DNA of 59,229 nt from Lentisphaerota bacterium (lineage in GTDB: Bacteria > Verrucomicrobiota > Kiritimatiellia > PWTM01), in NCBI GenBank assembly GCA_016873715.1, contig VGWF01000009.1:1-59229 (forward strand), read 5' to 3'. The position numbers were made by a program, and so were the translations under genes. The notes under the pieces were generated by a model, which worked only from the letters and a program-made list of their open reading frames with translations, ran no database searches and had not been told where the DNA came from. Shown piece by piece: positions 34,134 to 42,194 of the stretch (positions within the stretch are counted from its first letter, which is position 1; each line of letters starts with the position of its first letter).

Positions 34134-37100
34134 TCAGCGACCGGCGAAGCAGGTCACGGCGCCGTCCTCGGTTGCGAGGAGAACGCACCCGCGCGCCAGG
34201 GCGATCCCGTTGAACACCGGCGGCGACGGAAGCTGCGTCTCCATCCGCTTCGCGCCCGAGAGGGAGTCCGCCACGATCAGCCGCCCGCCCTTGCGTCCCT
34301 CGAACGCGCCGAGCGGGTCCTTCGGGTCGACGACGTCCGGCGGCCCCGCGACGACCAGGCTCCCCTTCGCCAGGGCCATCGCGCGGATGCGCACCGGCAC
34401 GCGCTCCATCCACGAGTTCTTCCCGCCCTCCAGGTTCCTGGCGAACAGGAGGTATCCCTTGGCGCCGGGCGTGAAGAAGACCGTCGGATCGAGCCCCTTG
34501 AGCGAGTCGAACATGCGCACGTAGTAGGCGGACGTGCGGTCCCGGACGAGCAGCCGGGCGTGCTCGCCGCCGGCCGTCCACGGCGTGCGCTTGAAGTAGG
34601 TGTCGTCGAGGTAGCCGGCCGGGGCCTCGACCTCGGGCTTCCCGCCCACGGGTTCGAGCGCCGGGCTGAAGATCTCCGACCTCATCGCGATCCGGTCGTC
34701 GACGGCGACGAGGATGTCCGCCAGCGCCCCCTGCGGCAACCCGAGGTTCTGCGCCATCTCCGAGACATCGACCTCCGGCCCCTCCAGCCGGCGCTCGTGG
34801 CGCAGTTCGCCGGTGGCCGCGTCGACCGCCACGATCCGCAGTCCGCCGTCGAGGTGCGACGACCGCCCCGCGACGGCGTAGGCGAGACCCGCGCGCACGA
34901 GCACGCTGCCGCTGACCGGCCACGGCGACTCGAGCTGGCCGAAGGCGCCGATGCGGCGTTCCTCCGGCGCCGCGCGGAACCGCCAGGCGAGCGCCCCGTC
35001 GGCCGCGCGCACGCAGTAGATCCATCCGTCGGAGGAACCGAACAGGACGGCCCCCTTCTCGACCGTCGGCGGCGAGTCGATTCGCGCGCCGGCGGCGAAC
35101 GTCCACAGCGTGCGGCCGTCCTTCGCGTCGAGACACGCCACCCGGTGTTCGTCGATCAGCGACACGAACACCCGCCCGCCCGCGGCGACGGGCGCCGAGA
35201 CCCGCCGGCCCGGCGTGACGCGCCACGCCTCGCGGATCGACGCGTCGAGACGGGTCGACGAGGCGCCGGAGCGCGTGGCGTCGGACCGGAACGTCGGCCA
35301 GTCCTCCCCGTCCGCCGCGGGTCCGTCGCAGGCGCCGAAGGCCGGGCCGCGCTCGACGACGGGCCCAGGGGCGGCCGGGGGCGCCCGCGCCGGCTCCGCG
35401 GCTGCGAGGGCGTTCATGCCCGTCAGCTTCTCCTCGATGTAGCACTGGCACGGGTGCGGCGGCGCGTAGTGCAGGCCGTTGGCGGGCATCATGCCGACGT
35501 GGCAGGTGCCGCGGACCCAGTTGTTCACCGAGTGCGGTCCGCCCTCGAGGTTCACGAACTCGGTGCCGCGGCGGCTGGCAAGGATGTAGCGCTCCGTCGC
35601 CTTGTTGCGGTAGCAGCGGTGATGGTGGTTGGCCTTGAACAGCGTCCCGAGCGGCACGCTCTTCTTCCGTTCGCCGGTCCGCAGGTCGTAGCCGTGGGCT
35701 TCGTCCGGGAAGACCGAGGATTCGTTTCGCTTCCCGCCCCCCGCGAGGGCCTCCTTCTTCAGATCCGGGGTCCAGGTCCAGACCAGGCCGTCGATGACGA
35801 ACACGTCCTTCCACTCGTACCACAGGTGGCCGATGTACTTCTTCGGCTGCCGCCAGAGGACGCGGCCGGTGGCGGCGTCGAACGCGGCCAGGCTGTTGGG
35901 GCTTGCGTGCAGCACGACGCCGTCGGTGACGATCATCGTCCCGTTCCACAGGTTGCTCGACGCGCTCTGGCCGCCGGCGTTCGCATCGGCCGGGTCCATC
36001 GGGAAGGCCGCGCGCCACCGCTCGGCGCCGCTGCCCGCGTCGAGCGCGACCAGCGCGTCGCCGTCGATCAGCGCCACGGTCCTCCCGTCCGTCGAGAGAT
36101 TCAGCGCCGGGTCGAGCGGCACCGGATCCGTCCCGCCGCCGGACTCTTTCCACTTGATGTAGTCCGTGATGCTGCCGCGGTAGGCCTTGGCGGAGGTCCA
36201 CAGCCGCCGCCCGGAGGCCGCGTCGACCGCCGCGACGCGCCCGCCCGCCTGGCGTTCGAGGCCGAGCGCGAGGATCAGCCGGCCCCCGGCGGCCAGGATC
36301 TCGCCGGTCCGTTCCGTGCCCGCGTAGGTCTGCAGGATCGCGCCCGTGCGGGCGTCGAGCTCGGAGACCGGCGCGGTGTAGCCGAGCGTGACGTAGACGC
36401 GGTCGGCGGCGACGACGAGCCGCTTCTGGATGTTGAGGGGGATGTCGCTCGGCCGCGGGCTGAACCAGTGGCCGCGCCATTCGCGCCAGCCCCAGCGGCG
36501 GATCGGCACCTTCCACAGGTCCACGCCGTTGAAGGCGTCGCGCGCGGCGAGAAACCACTGGTCGGGAAGCCCGTGATCGCCCTCGAGACTATTGGGGGCC
36601 TCGTCGACGATGTAGAAGAGCCGCCCCTGCGCGGTGACGAGCGTGCTGATGCTCGAGTCCGTCTCGTGCGAACGCTGCCACAGGGGGCCGGCGACCCACT
36701 GGTAGCGGACGGGCGGGCCGACGACGCGGTCGCGCGCGACGGGGTTGCCGTCGGCGCCGTGAAGGTAGTGCGTCCATTCGTCGATATCCTCCGGCCATGC
36801 CTTGCGCGCGCGGACCCAGACGCCGCCCGCCTCGACGATCCCGACATCCGCCGCACCCAGCGCCCGAAGCCGCTCCGCCAGCGGCTCCGCGGCCTCGCGC
36901 GACCCCGCGGCGATCCAGACCGCCCCGAGAGGAGCGACAACGCGCAAGGCCTCGTCCGGCGAGGGCGTGAGGGCGTGGGGAGGTGTGGCGGTGTGGCGGT
37001 ATGGCGGTGTGGCGGTGTGGCTGTATGGCTGTGTGGAGGTGGGGCCGTGTGGCGGTGTGGCAGTGGGGATGTGTGGGGGTGTGGCGGTGGGGACGTGTGG

Positions 37101-37556
37101 CGGTGGGGCGGTGGGGATGTGTGGAGGTGTGGCGGTGGGTCGGTTGTCTACCGGCCGTGGGTTGTTGGATGTTGGTTGTTGGCTGTTGGATGTTCGATGT
37201 TCGCTTCTGGCATCGATCACGAGCAGGTTGACGAGGTTGGCGACGTACGGCAGCCGGCCGTCCGCGAGCGTCTCCGCCGAGACGGTGCCGCAAAGTCCCT
37301 TCGCCCGGATCTCCGCACGGAGCGCGTCGCGGGATGGCGCATCGGCCGCGAGGCAATGCACGACGAACGGACCCTGCGCCGCGAGATCGACGGCGAGGGC
37401 CGCGTTCGGCGAGCCAACCACCGAGCACACGCCCCCCGCCGCACCGCTCCATTTCACCATCTCCGCCGCCGAGGGCCCCGCCGCATCGCCGCGGCCGGCC
37501 TGAAGGCCCAGCGCGAGCAGGACGGCCGGAACCCACCCTCCGACCCGGATCGTCAT
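34134..37556 (-). CDS. Secreted methyltransferase-like/PQQ-propeller protein A, with repeat insertion
   Basis: 1140-aa exported protein. A signal peptide (1-26) is followed by a degenerate methyltransferase-like domain (30-230; motif I reads SVVGSPNAALA, lacking glycines). The rest is PQQ-binding-like beta-propeller blades, recognised by repeated YVTLGYTAPVSELDARTG-type units. A conserved core HHHRCYRNKATERYI, RGTCHVGMMPANGL and PPHPCQCY is shared with the other three paralogs here. Residues 117-199 are a low-complexity insertion (SNSQQPTSNNP, then TATPPHIPTAPPPH-type repeats) within the methyltransferase-like part, between strands that are contiguous in the paralogs. It encodes DNA repeats at 36979-37207. 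ATG overlaps the HEAT-LamG stop (ATGA). Function unknown; such proteins could bind sugars or a cofactor outside the membrane. Confidence 0.85.
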   Translation of the reverse strand: MTIRVGGWVPAVLLALGLQAGRGDAAGPSAAEMVKWSGAAGGVCSVVGSPNAALAVDLAAQGPFVVHCLAADAPSRDALRAEIRAKGLCGTVSAETLADGRLPYVANLVNLLVIDARSEHRTSNSQQPTSNNPRPVDNRPTATPPHIPTAPPPHVPTATPPHIPTATPPHGPTSTQPYSHTATPPYRHTATPPHALTPSPDEALRVVAPLGAVWIAAGSREAAEPLAERLRALGAADVGIVEAGGVWVRARKAWPEDIDEWTHYLHGADGNPVARDRVVGPPVRYQWVAGPLWQRSHETDSSISTLVTAQGRLFYIVDEAPNSLEGDHGLPDQWFLAARDAFNGVDLWKVPIRRWGWREWRGHWFSPRPSDIPLNIQKRLVVAADRVYVTLGYTAPVSELDARTGAILQTYAGTERTGEILAAGGRLILALGLERQAGGRVAAVDAASGRRLWTSAKAYRGSITDYIKWKESGGGTDPVPLDPALNLSTDGRTVALIDGDALVALDAGSGAERWRAAFPMDPADANAGGQSASSNLWNGTMIVTDGVVLHASPNSLAAFDAATGRVLWRQPKKYIGHLWYEWKDVFVIDGLVWTWTPDLKKEALAGGGKRNESSVFPDEAHGYDLRTGERKKSVPLGTLFKANHHHRCYRNKATERYILASRRGTEFVNLEGGPHSVNNWVRGTCHVGMMPANGLHYAPPHPCQCYIEEKLTGMNALAAAEPARAPPAAPGPVVERGPAFGACDGPAADGEDWPTFRSDATRSGASSTRLDASIREAWRVTPGRRVSAPVAAGGRVFVSLIDEHRVACLDAKDGRTLWTFAAGARIDSPPTVEKGAVLFGSSDGWIYCVRAADGALAWRFRAAPEERRIGAFGQLESPWPVSGSVLVRAGLAYAVAGRSSHLDGGLRIVAVDAATGELRHERRLEGPEVDVSEMAQNLGLPQGALADILVAVDDRIAMRSEIFSPALEPVGGKPEVEAPAGYLDDTYFKRTPWTAGGEHARLLVRDRTSAYYVRMFDSLKGLDPTVFFTPGAKGYLLFARNLEGGKNSWMERVPVRIRAMALAKGSLVVAGPPDVVDPKDPLGAFEGRKGGRLIVADSLSGAKRMETQLPSPPVFNGIALARGCVLLATEDGAVTCFAGR
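36979..37207. repeat. In-frame low-complexity tandem repeat tract
   Basis: Degenerate tandem copies of GTGTGGCGG and GTGGGGATGTGTGG (36979-37139) followed by TTGGATGTTGGTTGTTGG and TTCGATGTTCG units (37155-37207). It is read in frame in propeller protein A as TATPPH and SNIQHP-like repeats. The same two repeat families appear twice in sulfatase 4. Confidence 0.85.
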
Positions 37557-38812
37557 GGCATCCTCCCGCCGGCCTGCGCGGCGATCTCGGCGGCCGGCAA
37601 CGCCGCGTGAAACACCTTCACCTCGTCGATCAGGCCCTCGAAGGGGTCCGTGATCTCGCAGGGACTGTTCGAGACGTCGAAGCCGATCTCCATGCCCTGC
37701 CCGCCGTTGCCCGGGATGAAGCCCGGCGACTTCGTCTCCGCGACCTTCGCCCCGTTCACGAAGAGCTCCAGCCGGTCGTCCCGCACGACGCCCGCGAGGT
37801 GGGTCCAGCCGTCGCCCACGGGCGCGGAACCCGTGGCGAGAACGGGCGCTTCTTCCTGGGCGCGCCGGATGCCGAAGCGCGGCGCGCCATCCTTGAGGTG
37901 GAGCGAGAAGCCGCAGGCCGCCCCGCCGCGGGCGACGACGACGCCGTTCGATCCCTCGGCCCGGATCCAGGCCATGACGGTGACCGGCTGGCCGCCCATC
38001 GAGAACGCGGACGGCTTGCCCAATTCGACGTAGCGCCCCTTCCCGAACCGCAGCGCCTTCCCCACCCGGCCCTCGACGACCTCGCAGCCGCGGATCTGGC
38101 CATCGTTTCCTCGGCCGGTCGCGTCGCGCGCGGTCGTCGTCCCGCCATCGTCGAAGCTCCAGTGCGCGGCCGGGGCGACAGGCGGCGGCGGGGGCGGAAG
38201 GATCGCCTCGGCCGCGGCGCGCACCGCGGTGTCCTTCTCGCGCGCGAGAACTCCGCGGACCGTCTCGACCGCCTGGGAGCCGTTCAGCATGCCGAGCGCC
38301 TGCACGGCCTGCAGGCGGACGGCCGCCTCCGGGGCGGCGGACAGCGGCGCGAGCAGCGAGGGCGCGGCGTCGCGCGCGGTCTCCCGCAGGATCCACGCGA
38401 TGTGCGGCACATCCGCCCCGGGCACAGCCAGCGCCTTCACGAGCGCCCCGGCGAGCGCCGGATCCCGCAATTCCCGCAGCGCCCAGGCGGCCTGGTCGCG
38501 CACGACCCACTCGGGGTCCGCAAGCGCGCCGAGCAACGCGGTCGCGGCGGCCGGATCCCTGATCTCGCCCAGCGCCCAGGCGGCGTGGAAGCGGACGTTG
38601 ACGTCCGGGTCCTTCAGCGCGGCCGTCAGCGCCGGCACCGCCCGCGCGTCGCGCGCCCCGCCCAGCGCCCGCGCCGTCCGGGCACGGGCCGCCGCATCGG
38701 CCGGGGCCAGGGCCGCGGCCGCCTTGCCGGGTGACGGCGCGGCGTTCCCGGCGACGGCCGCCATCCCGAGCGCGGCGGCGACAAGCGAGCGGCATTTCAT
38801 CTTCGCGTTCAT
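37553..38812 (-). CDS. HEAT-repeat and LamG-domain secreted protein
   Basis: 419-aa secreted protein. A signal peptide covers residues 1-24. Residues about 40-205 are five or six HEAT/PBS-lyase-like repeats, each with ALxDPDVNVRFHAAWALGEI-type pattern. After a Pro stretch, residues about 215-415 are a concanavalin A-like (LamG) jelly roll: HWSFDDGG, VTVMAWIRAEGSNGVVVARGG, DGWTHLAGVVRDDRLELFVNG and GLIDEVKVFHAALPAAEI. LamG domains usually bind carbohydrate or proteins. It precedes propeller gene A with a 4-bp overlap. A related LamG domain is inserted near the C-terminus of propeller D. Confidence 0.85.
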   Translation of the reverse strand: MNAKMKCRSLVAAALGMAAVAGNAAPSPGKAAAALAPADAAARARTARALGGARDARAVPALTAALKDPDVNVRFHAAWALGEIRDPAAATALLGALADPEWVVRDQAAWALRELRDPALAGALVKALAVPGADVPHIAWILRETARDAAPSLLAPLSAAPEAAVRLQAVQALGMLNGSQAVETVRGVLAREKDTAVRAAAEAILPPPPPPVAPAAHWSFDDGGTTTARDATGRGNDGQIRGCEVVEGRVGKALRFGKGRYVELGKPSAFSMGGQPVTVMAWIRAEGSNGVVVARGGAACGFSLHLKDGAPRFGIRRAQEEAPVLATGSAPVGDGWTHLAGVVRDDRLELFVNGAKVAETKSPGFIPGNGGQGMEIGFDVSNSPCEITDPFEGLIDEVKVFHAALPAAEIAAQAGGRMP

Positions 38813-38826
38813 GGTGTCCCGCCGGG

Positions 38827-38855
38827 TTTGTACGGCAGCGGCGGTGTGCGATCAA
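38827..38855 (-). promoter_or_regulatory. Predicted promoter of the HEAT-LamG/propeller A operon
   Basis: Minus-strand TTGATC and TACAAA are 17 bases apart, about 14 bases from the start codon. The 15-base wording GCTGCCGTACAAACC around the -10 recurs in front of propeller C (45532-45560), a shared promoter word. The 140-base gap also holds the palindrome GCCCCGCGCGGGGC (38884-38897). Confidence 0.55.
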
Positions 38856-38952
38856 TGCCGCATGGCCGGTTCGAGTCCCCCCTGCCCCGCGCGGGGCGGC
38901 GGTCGGAGCGGTGCGAGGGAGCATCCACAGGCCGCACGGCGCACCGTTCGAA

Positions 38953-41900
38953 TCAGCGGTCGCCGTAACAAAGCACCCGGCCATCCCGGGTGGAAAGGTA
39001 GAGGGCCCCGCCGGCGGCGGACATGCCGTCGAAGACGGGCATCGACGGAAGGTCGCATTCGGACACCGTCTTCCCGTCCGACACGGACACCACGCGCAGC
39101 CGGACGCCCTTCTCCCCGCGGAACCCCGCGAGCGCTTCGTCGGGATTCTCGAATGCCAGCACCTGCGGATCCTTCCGTGCCACATCGGGCGGACCTGCAA
39201 CGACAATCTGGTCGGGAGTCAGAACCATGGCGCGAACGATCAACGAGGCCTTGTCGCTCCAGGTTGCCTCCGGTTTCGACGATCGGGCCGATGGACTCGC
39301 CGCCGTCTTCGTCCGCGCTTTGCGACGGCCCTCGGTGGAATCGGGGGCGGCGACCGCCGGCGTCTCCGACGGCCGGGGCATCCGGAACAGATGGTAGGCG
39401 TCCGCCCGATGGCCGGTCGGTCCGCCGCTGATCGTCACGCGTCCGTAGCCGAACGCGTCGGTCTCGTTGAAGCACAGGATGCGACCGAACGGGACCTTTG
39501 CGGCCGCGCGCGCCCATCCGCCCCAGCCGGCGCCGACCTCGTCGCCGATCAGCCAGTACGAACGGACAAACCACTCCTCGCCGAGGAAGCCCATGATGGA
39601 GAAGAGGTGCGGTTTCGCCTCGGTCACCTGGTTCAGCTCGAGATCGAAGCGGCAATGCTTCAGGAAGACGGACTCGCCGTCGCCGCTGAGCAGGTCGGTC
39701 GTCGTGCCTTCCATGTCGAAGCCTCTCGCCCCTTCCTTGCCGGTCTGGCGGCCGGTCTCGGGATCCAGCAGGGAAACGACCTGATGCGACAACGCCTTCC
39801 CCGTCGCCGGATCGATCCGGTAGAACGCGAGGCCCCCGTCGAGGTACGTCGAGCGGCCCGCCGTGGCGTAGACGGCGTCGTTCTGCACGAGGACGGCGCC
39901 GTGCACGGGCCAGGCCGATTCGAGCTGGTCATAGGCGGCGGCGCGACGGTCCCTGGGCGCCGCGCGAAACCGCCAGGCGAGCCGGCCGTCGGAGGCGCGC
40001 AGGCAGTAGACCCAGCCGTCCGCGGCCCCGAAGAGGACCCGGCCCCGGTACAACGCGGGCGCGCTGTCAATCCGTCCGCCGGCGGTGAAGTGCCACTGCG
40101 CCTTCCCGTCCGCGGCGTTCAGCGCGTACACCGTGTGCGCGTCGATCGACGCGACGCAGACCCGGCCGCCGGCGATCACCGGCTGCGTGAGCCGCCCGCC
40201 GATCGCGGCGGTCCAGCGGGGGGAGGGCGACGGCGACACGGAGGCGGTCGCGGCCCCGCTGCGGGCCGCGTCGCGACGGTACGCCGGCCAGTCCGCCGGG
40301 TCCGGCGCGACGGAATCCGCCTCCGCCATCTCCGCGTAGGCCGGCCCCTTCTCGAGCGCGGGGGCCTCGTCGAACGTCATCCGCGCGACCGGCCCGCGCT
40401 GCGGCGCCGCGGCGAAGAAGCCCTCGAGTTTCACGCGCGAGAAGCAGGCGCACGCGTTGGGCGGGGCGTAGAGCAGCCCGTTGCACGGCAGGATCCCGTA
40501 CTGGCAGGTGCCGCGGATCCAGCTGTTGTTGCCGAGCCATCCCCGGTCCAGGCTGACGACCTCGATCCCGGAGCGCCCGGTGTAGATGTTCCGTTCGGTC
40601 GCCTTGTTCCGGTAGCAGCGGTGATGCGCCATGGCCACCGGCGCGCCCTTCCATTCGAGCGCCTGCTTCAGCTCCCCCGTCCGGAGATCGTAGCCCTTGA
40701 AGTTGGAGCCGACCCATGCCGTGTCGCCCACGACGAAGAGGTCCACGGGAGAGTTGTAGCCCTCGCTGCAGTCGGCCGACCAGAGCTCGCGCCCGGTGTC
40801 GGCCGCGTACGCGCGCAGCACGCTCTTCCCGCTCCGGTCGAACCCGGCCTCGTTCCACCCGTTGATGCCCCAGTCGATGCCGTGGGTCGCGGGCGACGCG
40901 GCGGAGGCGACCCGGTCGGCGCACAGCAGCACGCCGCCGGCGGCGACGACCGTCGGGGCCGAGAAGGACATGCGCCGGGTGAGGGTCGTCCGCGGGGTCC
41001 GCCACACTTCCCGGCCCGTTCGCGCGTCGAGGCGGACGGCGCTGTCCGTGCCCAGGAAGAACACGCCGCCGTCCTTCACCGCCAGCGACAGCGGCATGAC
41101 GAAGTCGGCGCCGTCGCCGTCGTGCCGCCAGAGCATCCGGCCGGTATCCGCCTCGACCGCGGCGATGAACCGGAAGCCGCTCGGCGGCGGCTCCCCGCGA
41201 TCGAACAGCCCCCCGCCCTCGCGACGGACCTCCGAGGTGCCGACCACGAGGTACAGGATCCCGCCGTCCAGCACGATCTCCTCGGTCCGCCCGGTGCCCT
41301 CGTAGACCCGCAGCAGCCGGCCCGTCGCCGCGTCGAGGGCGCTGACGGGCGCGGAGAGGCCGAGCGTGACGAAGACGCGCTCCCCATCGGTCGCCAGCCG
41401 GCGCGGCAGGTGGACCGGGCCGGAGCGGAAGTGGCGCAACGTGTCCGACCAGTCGGGGATCGCCTGCTTCCACAGCAGCGTCCCGTTGAACGCATCGCGG
41501 GCGGCGAGCGTCCACTGGCCCTCGAACCGGATCGAGGCCAGCGGGGCCTCGTCCGCAATGAAGAAAAGCCGGCCCTTCGCGGAGACCGCGGCGCTCATGC
41601 TGGCGAGTTCCTCGTGGCTCCGGCCCCACCGCGGCGACGCCACCCACTGAATGGAGCGCGGCTCGGCGCAGACCCGGTCCGCCGCGACGGCGTTGTTGTC
41701 CGGACCGTGGAGGTACTGGGGCCATCCGTCGATGTCCGCGGGCCACGGCTTGACGATCTTCTCGCCGCCGAGCAGCGCCACCCCCAGCGGGGCGAGCACG
41801 CGCAGGATCTCGGCGCGGGGCACGCCGACCGGCTGCGGGGAGACGATCAGGTTCACGAGGTTGTCGACGTAGGGCAGATGCGTCCCGTCATACCGGTCGA

Positions 41901-42177
41901 CGGACACGGCGCCGTAGCCGCCCGCGGCCAGGAGGGTCTCCCGCGCCGCCGCCACGCGGGCCGGGTCGGTGTCCAGCGCATGGACCAGGTACCGCTCGTT
42001 CACCCGCAGGGCGGCCGCAAGCCGCCCGTCGCCGCACCCGAGCTGCACGACCAGGCCCCCTTGGACACCGGAGGCCGCGAGAAGCGCCCCCGCCTCGTCC
42101 TGCACCGTCGCGGCGCCGGCCTGCAGGCACAAGGCCAGCGCGATGAACCCCGCCAGGATCCGTTCGCGTCGTCTCAC
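38953..42177 (-). CDS. Secreted methyltransferase-like/PQQ-propeller protein B
   Basis: 1074-aa exported protein. A signal peptide (1-22; RRRERILAGFIALALCLQAG) precedes a methyltransferase-like domain with intact glycine motif I (VVQLGCGDGRLAAALR) and acidic motif II (HALDTDPARVAAARE). LPYVDNLVNLIV follows as motif IV-like. PQQ-propeller blades make up the remainder with HHRCYRNKATERN, RGTCQYGILPCNGL and PPNACACF conserved. S-adenosylmethionine is not known outside the membrane, so the fold may have another ligand. I start at GTG 42177 (GGGGAGG 8 bases upstream). A GTG at 42198 overlaps the previous stop (GTGA) and would add 7 residues. C-terminal ~100 residues include a Lys/Arg-rich linker. 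Confidence 0.85.
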   Translation of the reverse strand: MRRRERILAGFIALALCLQAGAATVQDEAGALLAASGVQGGLVVQLGCGDGRLAAALRVNERYLVHALDTDPARVAAARETLLAAGGYGAVSVDRYDGTHLPYVDNLVNLIVSPQPVGVPRAEILRVLAPLGVALLGGEKIVKPWPADIDGWPQYLHGPDNNAVAADRVCAEPRSIQWVASPRWGRSHEELASMSAAVSAKGRLFFIADEAPLASIRFEGQWTLAARDAFNGTLLWKQAIPDWSDTLRHFRSGPVHLPRRLATDGERVFVTLGLSAPVSALDAATGRLLRVYEGTGRTEEIVLDGGILYLVVGTSEVRREGGGLFDRGEPPPSGFRFIAAVEADTGRMLWRHDGDGADFVMPLSLAVKDGGVFFLGTDSAVRLDARTGREVWRTPRTTLTRRMSFSAPTVVAAGGVLLCADRVASAASPATHGIDWGINGWNEAGFDRSGKSVLRAYAADTGRELWSADCSEGYNSPVDLFVVGDTAWVGSNFKGYDLRTGELKQALEWKGAPVAMAHHRCYRNKATERNIYTGRSGIEVVSLDRGWLGNNSWIRGTCQYGILPCNGLLYAPPNACACFSRVKLEGFFAAAPQRGPVARMTFDEAPALEKGPAYAEMAEADSVAPDPADWPAYRRDAARSGAATASVSPSPSPRWTAAIGGRLTQPVIAGGRVCVASIDAHTVYALNAADGKAQWHFTAGGRIDSAPALYRGRVLFGAADGWVYCLRASDGRLAWRFRAAPRDRRAAAYDQLESAWPVHGAVLVQNDAVYATAGRSTYLDGGLAFYRIDPATGKALSHQVVSLLDPETGRQTGKEGARGFDMEGTTTDLLSGDGESVFLKHCRFDLELNQVTEAKPHLFSIMGFLGEEWFVRSYWLIGDEVGAGWGGWARAAAKVPFGRILCFNETDAFGYGRVTISGGPTGHRADAYHLFRMPRPSETPAVAAPDSTEGRRKARTKTAASPSARSSKPEATWSDKASLIVRAMVLTPDQIVVAGPPDVARKDPQVLAFENPDEALAGFRGEKGVRLRVVSVSDGKTVSECDLPSMPVFDGMSAAGGALYLSTRDGRVLCYGDR

Positions 42178-42194
42178 CGCGGTTGCCTCCCCGT

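Noticed and set aside
36979-37207. CRISPR-like array
   Set aside because: Repeat units are 9-18 bases, degenerate and contiguous, without unique spacers. They are read in frame in a protein and also occur in a sulfatase.
34560-37610. An open frame of about 1,000 codons on the plus strand
   Set aside because: Antisense of propeller A; the translation is an Arg/Ala/Val-rich shadow without domains.
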